A stretch of DNA of 23,638 nt, taken from Pelargonium nanum (Eukaryota; Streptophyta; Magnoliopsida; Geraniales; Geraniaceae). Positions 11,120-23,638 of this stretch are shown in pieces. Under the pieces are notes generated by a model. The model saw nothing but the letters and a program-made list of their open reading frames with translations. It did not search any database and was not told where the DNA came from. Made by a program: the position numbers and the translations under genes. The DNA lies in contig JAYMTF010001400.1 in the NCBI GenBank assembly GCA_036897485.1, positions 1 through 23,638 on the forward strand, written 5' to 3'. Numbering within the stretch: position 1 is the first letter of the stretch; the number at the start of each line of letters is the position of its first letter.

Positions 11120-11631
11120 TTCGACATTTGTATTGCAAAACATAATCATGCTGTAAAGCTTGTTTACTGTTTCTAGTTGAATTACATGTATAATGCACAT
11201 AATTCTGTTTATGTGTATTGTGTGTCATCTGAAATTAAACGGGAAAATCTGTGTTTGTGTTGCAAATTTCCGACCAAAGACTAAGAGAAGTCGCTATAGG
11301 GACATTATGTGGAACTAAAGCTAATGTATCTGTCTTGTTGTATCAATGTGATATGGACCTTGTTTTAGGAAAATGACTTTGAAATGACCTTTCTAATCCG
11401 TGGGCTGAAAAGCCCATTGGGCCTGCTTCAACAGTTCTTTCTTAAAATAGTACTATAGTATGTTGATTGTTGAAGACAAGTATGCTTTATCGGTAAACAC
11501 TCTAAGCTAGCCAGCTGACCCAGCCTCTTGACCAATTCACAATCTCCAAATATAAATTGGCCCAACCAGCAATGCACAAGATCTAGCAACAAATTCAACC
11601 AACAGTAACTGACCTCTAACTCAAAAACAGA
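11120..11631 (+). other. HMA gene 3'-UTR and FLA promoter region
   Basis: This 512-base gap contains the 3'-UTR of the HMA gene and the promoter of the next gene. I found no exact AATAAA. No other gene is visible, and the minus open frame at 11428-11736 has no domain. Confidence 0.5.
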
Positions 11632-11638
11632 TATATAA
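11632..11638 (+). promoter_or_regulatory. TATA box of the two-domain FAS1 gene
   Basis: TATATAA lies 48 nt before the ATG at 11680. Transcription would start near 11665, which is downstream of the in-frame ATG at 11644. The 11680 start is therefore favoured; it also gives the cleaner signal peptide. Confidence 0.6.
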
Positions 11639-11679
11639 GATATATGCACTTTACATCTATAATATACATTCACTTTAAT

Positions 11680-12990
11680 ATGTCTTCCACGCCTCAATCT
11701 CTCATCCTCTTCGTCCTTATAATCTCTATAATCCAATCACCGGAAGCGGCAAGCCCGAGGAGGCTTTCCGGCGACACTATAGACATTTACAAAATCCTCC
11801 ACAGAAATGGCAAATACAAAACCTTCATCCACCTCTTAAAAGCTACAGAAATGGGGGAAGCAATAAACAAGGCCCTCAGCTACAATAAATCCCAAGGCGT
11901 CACCGTTTTCGCTCCCTCCGATTACGCATTCAACTGGATCAAACCCGACACCCTGACCGGCCTCTCCTGCATGCAAAAGGTCGAGCTCGCTAGGTACCAC
12001 GTTGTTTCCGGCTTCTACAACACAACCGCTCTCCGAAACCTCCGGAGGCCAGTGATCATGACCTTGTCCAGAGACCGAAGTGGCACCGGACAACATCTAG
12101 GGCTCAACTTCACGACCAAGAACAACACAGTTTACGCTTCCACCGGAACTGTGAAGGCTCGAGTTAAGAAAGAGCTGACTTGGGGTCCTAGACTGATGGT
12201 TTTTCAGGTATCCATTTTTATTGTAACAACTCAAGAGAAACACACGCCTTAAACCACTTGTCTTATTAATGGTTGTTGTTTTTTCTAGGTAGACAAGGTC
12301 TTGTTGTCGGAAAAAATAATCACGGCGCAACCTGTACCCGCACCGGCACCAGCTCACAGCGGCGACTACAGGACCGTTTACGATCTCTTGTCGGAGTACA
12401 AAAGCTTCGTTTCATATCTTAGAGAAACAGATTTGGATAGCTCTCTCAGGAGGAACAGATCACAGAAAATCACCATATTTGCACCCACAGACGATGCGTT
12501 CGAATCTGTCAAAGGTGTGGACGATCTTTCGTGCGTACGCAAGGCGGTGTTGGCTATGAACCACGTGGTGTCCGGATTCTACAGCTTAACGAGCCTCCGG
12601 AGGGTGAGGAGGCCATTGCTTAGCGAATCAATGGACCGGAATGGGCGTTTAGGACTCAACGTCACTGTCCGGAACAATGTAGTGTACGTCTCTAGCGGGA
12701 CTGAGGAGGCGCGTGTGGTGAACCCGCGGCTAACGAAGGGTCCTCCGGTGATGGTTCTGGAGGTTGACAAGGTGTTGCTTCCCCCAGATTTCGATGAAAC
12801 TGGAGGATCAGGCTTAAAAATAAACGTCTCGTCGGCAAAAGCTCCGGCGACTTTAGAATCAGGGACGAGTAAGAGTAGTGGTGTTGGGAGACAAATGAGA
12901 TCAGGCTTATCAGGATTGGGAGTATTGTTGTGTGTATTTTACAACCTTAGCTTCTTCTATTCCATCTATGATGGGTGGGGTTGGACATGA
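11680..12990 (+). CDS. Fasciclin-like arabinogalactan protein, two FAS1 domains
   Basis: This is a secreted cell-surface glycoprotein, expected in adhesion or cell-wall roles. Exons 11680-12207 and 12289-12990 give 409 aa. The intron 12208-12288 (81 nt, gtatcc to tttttctag) is phase 0. A signal peptide spans residues 1-24 (hydrophobic core LILFVLIISII). FAS1 domain 1 spans about 36-182, with H1 motif VTVFAPSD at 74-81 and YHVV at 106-109. A short AGP-type linker PVPAPAPA is at 191-198. FAS1 domain 2 spans about 203-340, with H1 ITIFAPTD at 237-244 and NHVV at 267-270, the usual Tyr replaced by Asn. Both domains contain HVVSGFY and a [LR]RR.RRP stretch and end in VDKVLL, so they look like an internal duplication. 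N-glycosylation sequons are frequent. The C-terminus is hydrophobic (381-400) but is followed by the polar-aromatic tail YDGWGWT, so GPI anchoring is uncertain. Coding sequence is noticeably GC-richer than its flanks. Confidence 0.88.
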
Positions 12991-13627
12991 CATGATCTCC
13001 TAATTTATAAGTGATAAAGGGGAAATCATACACGATAGAGAGATGTAACGAATCATGTCCACATAGTTAGATCACAAGCTATAGGTATTGCATAGTTTAA
13101 TTATTATTTAGTCTCAAATACTTGTAAAGATATCTTTCAAAAAAATAAAAATACTTGTATAAATAACTCTATTTATAAGATCATATATTTGCTAATTGTC
13201 GGTCTGTATATATAATATTTTATAATTATAGTACAATTTTTAAATATCAATTACTCTCTCTACTAAAAAATAAGAGAGTCTATTTTTTTCTTTTTGATTG
13301 TACATGAAAATTTATAAATTTTATAAACAAACAACACATGATGTACGAGTGAACCTTGGTGCCCACATCAGATAATCATACATAAGTCAAAGTATGAAGT
13401 GGACAAACAACCATCAAACATAAGTAGGTATACTCATGCGTCCACACAAACTGCAACATCATATACATAATAGTCCAGGTGTCATGAAACGAACCAATGC
13501 ATGCATGACAATACCTTGACATATATGACTCTGATGCCAAATTAAGATTAGATAGAGCTGGTGTCCTACAAAGCAACGGAAACGTCCAACAGAGGTGTGC
13601 CAAAATTATACATCAAAATGATCCAAC

Positions 13628-13677
<50 letters not shown>

Positions 13678-14129
13678 TTAACAGTTCAACATGTAAAAAC
13701 TCAAACTCTTTCGTAACTTTACCGGACAAAATCTAATATTGAAATCCAATTTATAGACATAGACAAAAAAAGAAACTGATTATATGCATGCTCGCAATTC
13801 TATCTAATTTTCATATAATCATTTTTCATAGTCTTGAAATATAAAAAAACAAAGGTACACATGTACATCGCACAAGAAATGCATCAACAGACATGTGTCA
13901 ACGTATAGTAGTTCACTCAGCATCTTACTTTTCAATTAACTCCACTAATTTATTATTTACACTTAACTAAACCATTTCATGTGCACTTAGACTTCCTTCA
14001 AAATAGTGTCCCAAAAATAGTAATTGTAAAATTCAAAGCTAGTGTTACCATGAACGCGCGAGACTGTCGGAGCGTATCAGTTACTTGCTAATTGACCTAT
14101 TCTCAATCATCTTCTCCTCCAACTCCAAC
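12991..14129. other. FLA 3'-UTR and intergenic region
   Basis: The 3'-UTR of the two-domain gene probably ends after the AATAAA at 13143-13148, about 155 nt past the stop. The rest is AT-rich and holds a trinucleotide repeat and the promoter of the next FAS1 gene. The minus open frame at 13376-13603 has no recognisable domain. Confidence 0.5.
13628..13675. repeat. (TAA)16 microsatellite
   Basis: Sixteen uninterrupted TAA units lie between the two FAS1 genes. Perfect arrays of this length are usually polymorphic. Confidence 0.97.
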
Positions 14130-14136
14130 TATAAAT
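14130..14136 (+). promoter_or_regulatory. TATA box of the single-domain FAS1 gene
   Basis: TATAAAT lies 105 nt upstream of the ATG at 14241 and would give a leader of about 75-80 nt. The in-frame ATG at 14085 lies upstream of this box and would add 52 residues with no signal peptide at the front, so it is unlikely to be used. Confidence 0.6.
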
Positions 14137-14240
14137 TCCACTGTGTCCTTAATCCACTTCAATCAAGATTGCTGTATATTTCAGTTACCTACATTTTACC
14201 TATCTTCAAAACCAAAAAAACAATTAATAAATATATCTCT

Positions 14241-15035
14241 ATGGCTCTACACATATCCCTCCTCGCCCTCACCACCCTCCTCATCTTCTCCCTCCAAGCC
14301 GACGCCGCCAGGCCCAGGAAGCTCGCCGACGCCCCTAAGTCATCATCCTCCCCACAGTCATCTTCTAATTCCGGCGACGACGGAGACGACGGGGACGTCA
14401 GTCTCAGCAAAATCCTCGAGAAAAACGGGCAGTTCACGAAATTCCTTCGCCTCCTGGACGAGACGCACACGGCGGACCAAATCGACAACCAACTCAAAAA
14501 CAACAACGACCAAGGCATGACCGTCTTTGCTCCGACCGACAACGCCTTCAGCAACCTGAAATCGGGCACCATGAACGGCCTCACCGACCAGGAGAAGGTG
14601 CAGCTGGTTCTCTACCACGTCGTGCCCAAGTACTACAACTTGACCACCCTCGAAACCGCCAGCAACCCGGTCAGGACTCAGGCCACTGGCCAGAACGGAC
14701 GCCTCTGGGGGCTCAACATCACCTCCCAGAACAACCAAGTCAACGTCTCGTCCGGGAGTGTGGTGACGCCGGTCAACAATGCATTGACGCAGGAACCTCC
14801 TCTGATGGTGTTCGAGGTCAGCCAGGTTTTGTTGCCTGGCGAGTTGTTCGGGTCGTCGAAAGATAGCTCTGAGAGTGACGATTCGACCGCGGCTTCGCCA
14901 CCGTCGTCGGACTCCAGCGTGGCGGGGGCGCCCACTCCGGCCGAGGCTCCTGAGGGTTCGGGAGCAAGCCGGAAGGATTTGGGATTGGGGTTGGTGGGTG
15001 GGCTTGCAGGGTTGGTATGCCTGCTGGCTCTATGA
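14241..15035 (+). CDS. Fasciclin-like arabinogalactan protein, single FAS1, GPI type
   Basis: An intronless 264-aa secreted protein of the plant FLA family, expected at the plasma membrane or cell wall. The signal peptide is residues 1-22 (LLALTTLLIFSLQADA). A Ser/Asp-rich spacer (33-52) precedes one FAS1 domain at about 53-200. That domain has H1 motif MTVFAPTD (93-100), the YHVV motif (125-128) and a closing VSQVLLPGE. A Ser/Pro/Ala-rich AGP-like stretch (about 217-242, ASPPSS and APTPAEAP) is a likely O-glycosylation region. The hydrophobic C-terminal tail (248-264, GLGLVGGLAGLVCLLAL) after small residues is a good GPI-anchor signal. It lies 1.25 kb downstream of the two-domain FAS1 gene on the same strand and shares its N-terminal pattern (PR.L, then L.KIL..NG...F), so a local duplication is likely. 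GC is high relative to the flanks. Confidence 0.93.
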   Translation: MALHISLLALTTLLIFSLQADAARPRKLADAPKSSSSPQSSSNSGDDGDDGDVSLSKILEKNGQFTKFLRLLDETHTADQIDNQLKNNNDQGMTVFAPTDNAFSNLKSGTMNGLTDQEKVQLVLYHVVPKYYNLTTLETASNPVRTQATGQNGRLWGLNITSQNNQVNVSSGSVVTPVNNALTQEPPLMVFEVSQVLLPGELFGSSKDSSESDDSTAASPPSSDSSVAGAPTPAEAPEGSGASRKDLGLGLVGGLAGLVCLLAL

Positions 15036-15254
15036 TCATGAGGACCAGAGATATATGATATTAACATGAATGTATTTTTTTCAGTCATAAGATCGAGCTA
15101 GTAATTAGGCTAGCTTGACATGCATGTTACCATATCTCTCTTTTCTTTATCATTTAATAACACCTTTTTGTTTACTTTGCTGTCCTATAACATTTCATGC
15201 TTCTCTAGAATATACATAGAGAGAATCAGGAATCTCAACCGTTATAAATTGGAT

Positions 15255-15391
15255 GAGACTCTCAGTCAAGAGACAAACGAAATGAATTCGGCCGGGATGT
15301 TCCTCACCCACAAATTCATTGGGGCGAGTATGAATGTTAATCGATGACATGACATCACCTCATTGGCCATGATTTATTGGCTGAGAGTCTC
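15255..15391. repeat. Inverted repeat between convergent genes
   Basis: GAGACTCTCAG plus TCAA (15255-15269) is matched on the other strand by 15377-15391, 14 of 15 bases, across a 107-base loop. A further outer pair (aatctcaac near 15230, gctgagatt near 15395) and an inner AATGAATT/AATTCATT pair extend the structure. It may be a MITE remnant or a hairpin in the shared 3' region of the FAS1 gene and DHFR-TS. No target duplication was found. Confidence 0.55.
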
Positions 15392-15419
15392 AGAGCTGAG
15401 ATTTTTCTCTCTCTATGTA

Positions 15420-15448
15420 TGTGTGTGTGTATATATATATATATATAT
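15420..15448. repeat. (TG)n(TA)n microsatellite
   Basis: About five TG units run directly into about nine TA units, in the non-coding stretch between the convergent FAS1 and DHFR-TS genes. Confidence 0.9.
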
Positions 15449-15731
15449 CAAGAATATAAGTCAATAATCAAGGGTTCTGGCTACTCAAACAAGGGACAGG
15501 AGGCTCTATCAAGAAGTAGCAATTAATCAAAGAGATCAACCTATCAAAGAGTTTAATTAATCAAGTTGAAAGGAAGAGAATCATTGTTAATCCAATTGAG
15601 CTCTTGAGAGTTTCTTTAGAGGAAGTTATGAAATCTGAAGAAAAACTAGAGAATTTTATAAGCTCACCTGAATGAGAATGAAGAAGCACCCACTTCTGTT
15701 TACTGATTACTGACATTTTGTTTTTAAAGCT

Positions 15732-19297
<3,566 letters not shown>

Positions 19298-19520
19298 CTG
19301 CACAAAAACTAATCAGATTCAATAAATAGCAAAAATAAAATCAAACAGCGTAGAAGAAGAAGAGAGGAAATTGTAGGTACACGTCTAGAAAGGAATAGAT
19401 CTCCATCCCAGCCTTTGCTCACATATGTTACTCAAATGTAATTTATATAAACAGAAGAAAAGTAGCCACAATACAAAAACAGTAGAAAAGGTCAAGAGAG
19501 GGAGAGAGAATGGAAATTAC
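19298..19520 (-). other. DHFR-TS: Probable 5'-UTR intron of DHFR-TS
   Basis: The start ATG at 19297 follows an acceptor directly (tttttgtgcag). A good donor (GTTCTG then gtaatt) lies at 19520 on the minus strand, so a leader exon from roughly 19700 to 19521 is plausible. The open frames at 19425-19736 (+) and 19549-19842 (-) fall here and have no domain. Confidence 0.5.
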
Positions 19521-19749
19521 CAGAACATTCGAAGTAAGCAAATAAAGACTAGAGAACTGCTAGCAGTGCAGTTACTGCTAGAGAATCTCCCGGAAAGCGA
19601 AAATGGAGAGAAGTGGGCAAAAACAGAAACTGCCCTGACGTTGTTCGACGAAATGCGTGAGAGAGAGAGAGGGAACAGAAATGGGTCAATAATGGAGTGG
19701 AATGTGCTAGTTCTACTCTCACTCTATTACTTGTAAAAACAAAAAGAAA

Positions 19750-20700
19750 GATTTGACAAATGAAAGAGAGGTTCACTATGGTGATTGTTAGAGAGTGTGC
19801 GAGCATCTCTTCTTCCAATAACCACTGGAAAGTGGGAACCAACCTGAACCAGCTCGAGCATATTTCAAATTTCCTTTGTGGACCCTACTTTTTTTATTCC
19901 CTCCGGTTTTAGGGATTTGAGAGAATAATTTTTGGCCACACCCATAGCTATACCATCAGTGATCAATATGACATTTGAGACGACCATAAGTGTTAATTTG
20001 CTATATGACATTTCCATTTTTTATCACAAATTATGTACTTTATTATGTTACTTCCAAAATGAAAGAGTTAAACGCACATGTGTAATGGAGTAACCAAACA
20101 GGCAATACACATGAAAGAGATGTAAAGAAATTTGCAACATCCGCAACCAGAATTTGACCATTCATTAATGTTCTATAGGTAACAAACATTATGGTGAGAC
20201 GACTTGAAAAGATGGAGGAGGAGAGGCTCCGAATTATTAGAATTTTGAAGATGATTTGCATAGTTTAGTCATTGACATTTCATATTAGGCAATAGAAATT
20301 CAAGGTTGAGTCATTGAATTTCATCTATAATTTTTTTTTATAAATTTTCTATTGTCTTAAAATTGTTTATAATCCATCAAAAATAGATTCTAAGCATGCT
20401 CAATTATTAGGAGTCTAGGCCACTATATTGTTTGATGGGTTACACACAATTTTTAGAAGAAAAAAAATGTTCATTTGAACATAGTATAAATGTCAACAAT
20501 CTTGAATAATAAAAAACAAATAAATAAAATAACATTGAATGATATATACGCACAAGTATCATTATAACTATATATATTCTATACCAAAAAAAACTATAAT
20601 ATTCATTGCTTGTTGATGACTTGCAATCTTAGTGATTCGCAAAGCCTCAAGTCTAAACAAGAGATAAGATGAGTATAATCCATCAATTTGGCAATTCAAT
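19750..20700. other. Intergenic region, DHFR-TS promoter side
   Basis: This gap between the 5' end of DHFR-TS and the 3' end of the Sec14-type gene is AT-rich. I see no gene, RNA or clear repeat in it. The open frame at 20043-20261 has no domain. Confidence 0.5.
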
Positions 20701-20728
20701 GGAAAATTATCTCATCTTCTTTTTTTGG

Positions 20729-20734
20729 TTTATT
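20729..20734 (-). terminator. Poly(A) signal of the Sec14-type gene
   Basis: AATAAA on the minus strand lies about 183 nt past the stop codon at 20917, a normal distance for a plant 3'-UTR. Confidence 0.5.
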
Positions 20735-20916
20735 TACACCAACTTCAGTAGCATAACCTCATACAATCTAAAAAAACGATAGTCCATTCCTTTACACAGC
20801 CTTCTCGTGAAACAAAATCTCGGAAATATGCTTCACCAACACTGTAGAAAGAAAGGTTAAGCGAGAGTACCCGCAGGCAACCACCACACGACACTAACTT
20901 CGTTCTTCACCAGCAA

Positions 20917-22914
20917 GACTTCTTTTTCTAAATCACACAAACATACACACAAGTTCAGTATGTGGTCTTCTTAAAATAAGGAGGCAAAAACATAACATAA
21001 TCTACCACTTACTCGGATCTTGGCTTCCTCTTGTCTGTCTATATACGCCAGAAGTTCTTCTTGCCTCATTAAAGCTTCATACAAAGCCTGCTCATATTCG
21101 AAAAAGCAAGAGTTAGCACCAAGGCACACATGGAGTGTGAAAAGATGGACTGTGCGTGCTGGGAAACTGCCAGAAAACATCATAGGGCATGCTCAATGAA
21201 GTAGCAAAAGGACAACTCTTTCAATCTAGACCAAAATTGAACAATAAGGCGAACTCCTTGCTAATATCTTTTTGATAACATAAGAATGTTTACATGACAG
21301 TGAAGTCGGAAAAAGAAAAAATCTATGTTCAAAATATGTGAGAAATTGGCCACAAAAGTCATGAATGGATGTTAACAACTAACAGTTCTCAAACTGTTTC
21401 GTACTTCAAGATCATCAGTATAGCATTATCATATATTTACAACTTCTAAGAGGCAGGGCACAGAAGCTGAGTCTCAGAAGTGCACACCTAGTATTATTAC
21501 ATAGTATATTCAGTGCAAGTTACTATATGGAATGTGCAGACAAGTTTCAGCAGAATGCAGTTCAAACAGGAATACGCATCAGAATCCCCCAAAAAACTAT
21601 CTGTTTCAGATATTTATTGCTTTAGGGCTTTGAGTTAACTCTCGATAACCCATATTGACAGATTAAACATATTAACAACAAATTATTTTCAAGGTCAGGA
21701 TCTCAACAGCAGTTATGAGGCAGTTAATGTAAACTCCAAGACAGTTCATATGCTTTAAGATTTAGGCTTATAAGAATTATTTTTTAAGGAAGCAGGGAAA
21801 GCAAAGCAGCAAATAACTACGATAATATGTTACTTGCAAACTATATAGGAACATAAATTGTTAACATATTACCTTCTTTGTAGAAATCAATTCTGCTTCT
21901 AATGCATCCACACGGTAAACAGCAGCATTCAACAACTCTTCTTTCTCATAAGGCATCTCATATGGCTTTACTTTCAGTAAATCTACCTTCTCCTCAAGCT
22001 CACATAGCCTTTTCAGAGCAGCATTGAGAAGGTCTTCCCCTTTAAATCCTGGAGCAGGTGAAGGGGGGCGGAAATCCTCGTTTGGTATTGCTTCAAAAGT
22101 AAGGTTCGAAACCTCGTGGGCCGAAGAATCAGATGAAGAGTTGGGAAGTTTTTTAGTCACCCCAAAGTGGACAATACTAAAGAGGTAAATGAAGAAGGTC
22201 AGAATCACAGCCCATATACGAGCAAGAATTCCTTCAGGAGTTTTTTCTTTACTTGGCAAAGGTGTCCCTGATATGAATTTCAATAGATTTGCACATTAAG
22301 AAATTAACTACGAATTCATAACAGAACAAATGAAAGATTAAAGTCACACTAGAGACCCAAAACAATATGTGTTCGTTAATTGCAGAGGTTTGGATCTCAT
22401 GGAAACTATGAGCTGATATCAACTTTTCATTCGGATATACAAAAAGTCAAACATCAGATCCTTAACCACTATAGAACTTTATTTGTGCTTCCACGCATAT
22501 TGTCTAAGAAATGGAAGAACAATAAGAACTAAGGATGACAAATCTTTACAAAGAAGTTATGAAATGTAATGACATCAGAGTTTATCTTTGCATGCTGGAA
22601 AACTCATGCGCCCAGAGACATAGAAATGCAAAAGTATGAATATCCATGCCTATGGAAGAATTTATAATAATATCATATATGAAAAATAGGTTCGCTTATA
22701 GTCACACAATGCTGAGCCTGAGATAACACCAGCTTTGGAATGAATGAAAGCGAAAGAGAAAATGCAATCAGACTTGCTTACCTACAGAAGCAGATGGCTT
22801 TTGAGGGGAAACTTGCTTTGGCCATCCCGCATCAACGGCCTTGTCAATCATGGGAACGAATTCATCATACTCGGAGAGGCCAACAGCAGAATTCACCTTA
22901 CCAACCAGCCTACC
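20917..22914 (-). CDS. Sec14-like phosphatidylinositol transfer protein (SFH), 3' part
   Basis: This is the C-terminal portion of a plant SEC14-nodulin protein, which moves phosphatidylinositol and phosphatidylcholine and supports phosphoinositide signalling at the plasma membrane. Visible exons, 5' to 3', are 22914-22782, 22267-21873, 21087-21013 and 20937-20917. They give the last 207 residues with GT-AG junctions throughout. The first reads KVNSAVGLSEYDEFVPMIDK. The second holds a hydrophobic segment (ILARIWAVILTFFIYLFSIV) and then a coiled-coil-rich stretch (LLNAALKRLCELEEKVDLL, EKEELLNAAVYRVDALEAEL). The third is ALYEALMRQEELLAYIDRQE. The last encodes only KKKSCW, the basic nodulin-type tail thought to bind phosphoinositides. 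The Sec14 lipid-binding domain and start codon must lie to the right, outside the window. No upstream exon could be found in 22915-23638, so that stretch appears to be intron. Confidence 0.9.
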
Positions 22915-23638
22915 CTGAATTGACATCAGAACAAATTGACGATGAGTTTAACTTTGATGAACTGATATCAAAACTTACTATGGGAACCCCACTCCCTTTT
23001 TGCCAAGTGAACGCAATTCAAAGGGACCAAGTGAGTATCTATACAATGCAATTTCTCTTCAGGCCCTGCTTGGATCTTGGAAATGTTAAAGCATTTTAAT
23101 TAGATAAAAGTTCTTGAGAGAGGAAACTCATTATTAAGTAATATTTATATTAACTTTTCTAAGATCCAGACAGAGCCTTATGGGTTTTCTCTAGTGAAAA
23201 GAATTAAGCACCAAATACTTCACTTGCATGGCATGCTGTCGTTGATTCAGTTAAAATTTTGTGCTGGGTTTCAGCCTTTAATACATAAATAAATTGACAA
23301 GATGTAATGCATTATCTTATATTTACTCCTATTTTACAAGCTGACTACCAATAGGATAATGGATAGATTTTATCCTAGAATAGACAAATTATGAACTTCC
23401 CACCAAACTCTGTAAAATCAAGAGAGAGAAAAAGCTAAGAAACAGTGGTGCACATTTGCAATGTATATGTAACCTTTGTTTTATATACATGATTCATCAC
23501 TCAAAACGTTTTTAGCCTAAAGCCACCCTTATGCTTGGTGTACATATGCCCTTCAAAATGTCTTTACGGGGTATGCGAATTTTCCACTCCACCAAGGATA
23601 AAAGAAATTTTTTTTTTTGATAAGCAACGGGACATCAT
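22915..23638 (-). other. Intron of the Sec14-type gene, running off the window
   Basis: The acceptor for the exon at 22914 (aattcag) is clear. I found no donor with a preceding SFH-like reading frame up to the window end, so the intron is at least 724 nt. It contains a MITE at 23062-23177 and a T-rich stretch near 23610. The plus-strand open frame at 22740-23099 runs antisense to the exon and is not a gene. Confidence 0.6.
23062..23177. mobile_element. Tourist/PIF-Harbinger-like MITE
   Basis: A 116-bp non-coding element with terminal inverted repeats. The left end reads GGCCCTGCTTGGATCTTGG. The reverse complement of the right end reads GGCTCTGTCTGGATCTTAG. Over 27 bases the two arms agree at 22. 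The GGCCCTG-TTGGAT type terminus is typical of Tourist-like elements. The flanking triplets tca (23059-23061) and tta (23178-23180) could be a decayed three-base TWA duplication. It lies in an intron of the Sec14-type gene. Confidence 0.75.

Noticed and set aside
11836..12357. Minus-strand open frames opposite the two-domain FAS1 gene
   Set aside because: They are shadows of a GC-rich coding region and have no domain of their own.
14085..14240. Upstream in-frame ATG of the single-FAS1 gene
   Set aside because: It lies upstream of the TATA box at 14130 and would bury the signal peptide behind 52 unrelated residues.
14189..15088. Several 126-142 aa open frames on both strands over the single-FAS1 gene
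   Set aside because: The length results from high GC and few stops. Only the plus-strand frame from 14241 has a signal peptide, a FAS1 domain and a GPI tail.
22740..23099. Plus-strand open frame of 119 aa
   Set aside because: It is antisense to the Sec14-type exon and extends into the MITE. No family is recognisable.

Overview
This window is nuclear DNA from a flowering plant, almost certainly a eudicot. It is AT-rich between genes. Its genes are split by short GT-AG introns, and every protein I recognise belongs to a plant family. I cannot name the species from sequence alone.

Layout. Positions 1-5100 are repeat-rich intergenic DNA. They hold two copies of one tRNA-derived SINE-like family, each with target-site duplications, and a degraded LTR-like block. 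Positions 5107-8330 carry a complete inositol-pentakisphosphate 2-kinase gene (IPK1, + strand, 7 coding exons, 453 aa). Positions 8590-9716 hold exon-like sequence I cannot assign. A small prenylated HMA-domain metal-binding protein follows at 10611-11119 (+). Next is a pair of fasciclin-like arabinogalactan proteins: a two-FAS1 gene with one 81-nt intron (11680-12990, +) and an intronless single-FAS1 gene (14241-15035, +). Convergent to these lies bifunctional dihydrofolate reductase-thymidylate synthase (15732-19297, - strand, 11 coding exons, about 583 aa). It includes a small upstream exon that adds a likely organelle-targeting leader. At the right edge are the last four exons of a Sec14/nodulin-type phosphatidylinositol transfer protein (20917-22914, -). 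Its 5' part lies beyond the window, and a small MITE sits in the intron that runs off the edge.

The genes do not form a pathway. They are ordinary plant housekeeping and cell-surface genes side by side: inositol phosphate synthesis, metal binding, cell-wall glycoproteins, folate/thymidylate synthesis and phosphoinositide transfer. The only family relation is between the two FAS1 genes, which look like a local duplication. I found no exotic system. The most useful second-look items are the DHFR-TS gene structure (leader exon, GC-AG intron, a three-residue gap at one junction), the two-domain FAS1 gene whose intron sits at the domain boundary, and the SINE and MITE insertions. All spliced models were built by eye from reading frame, splice sites and family knowledge.
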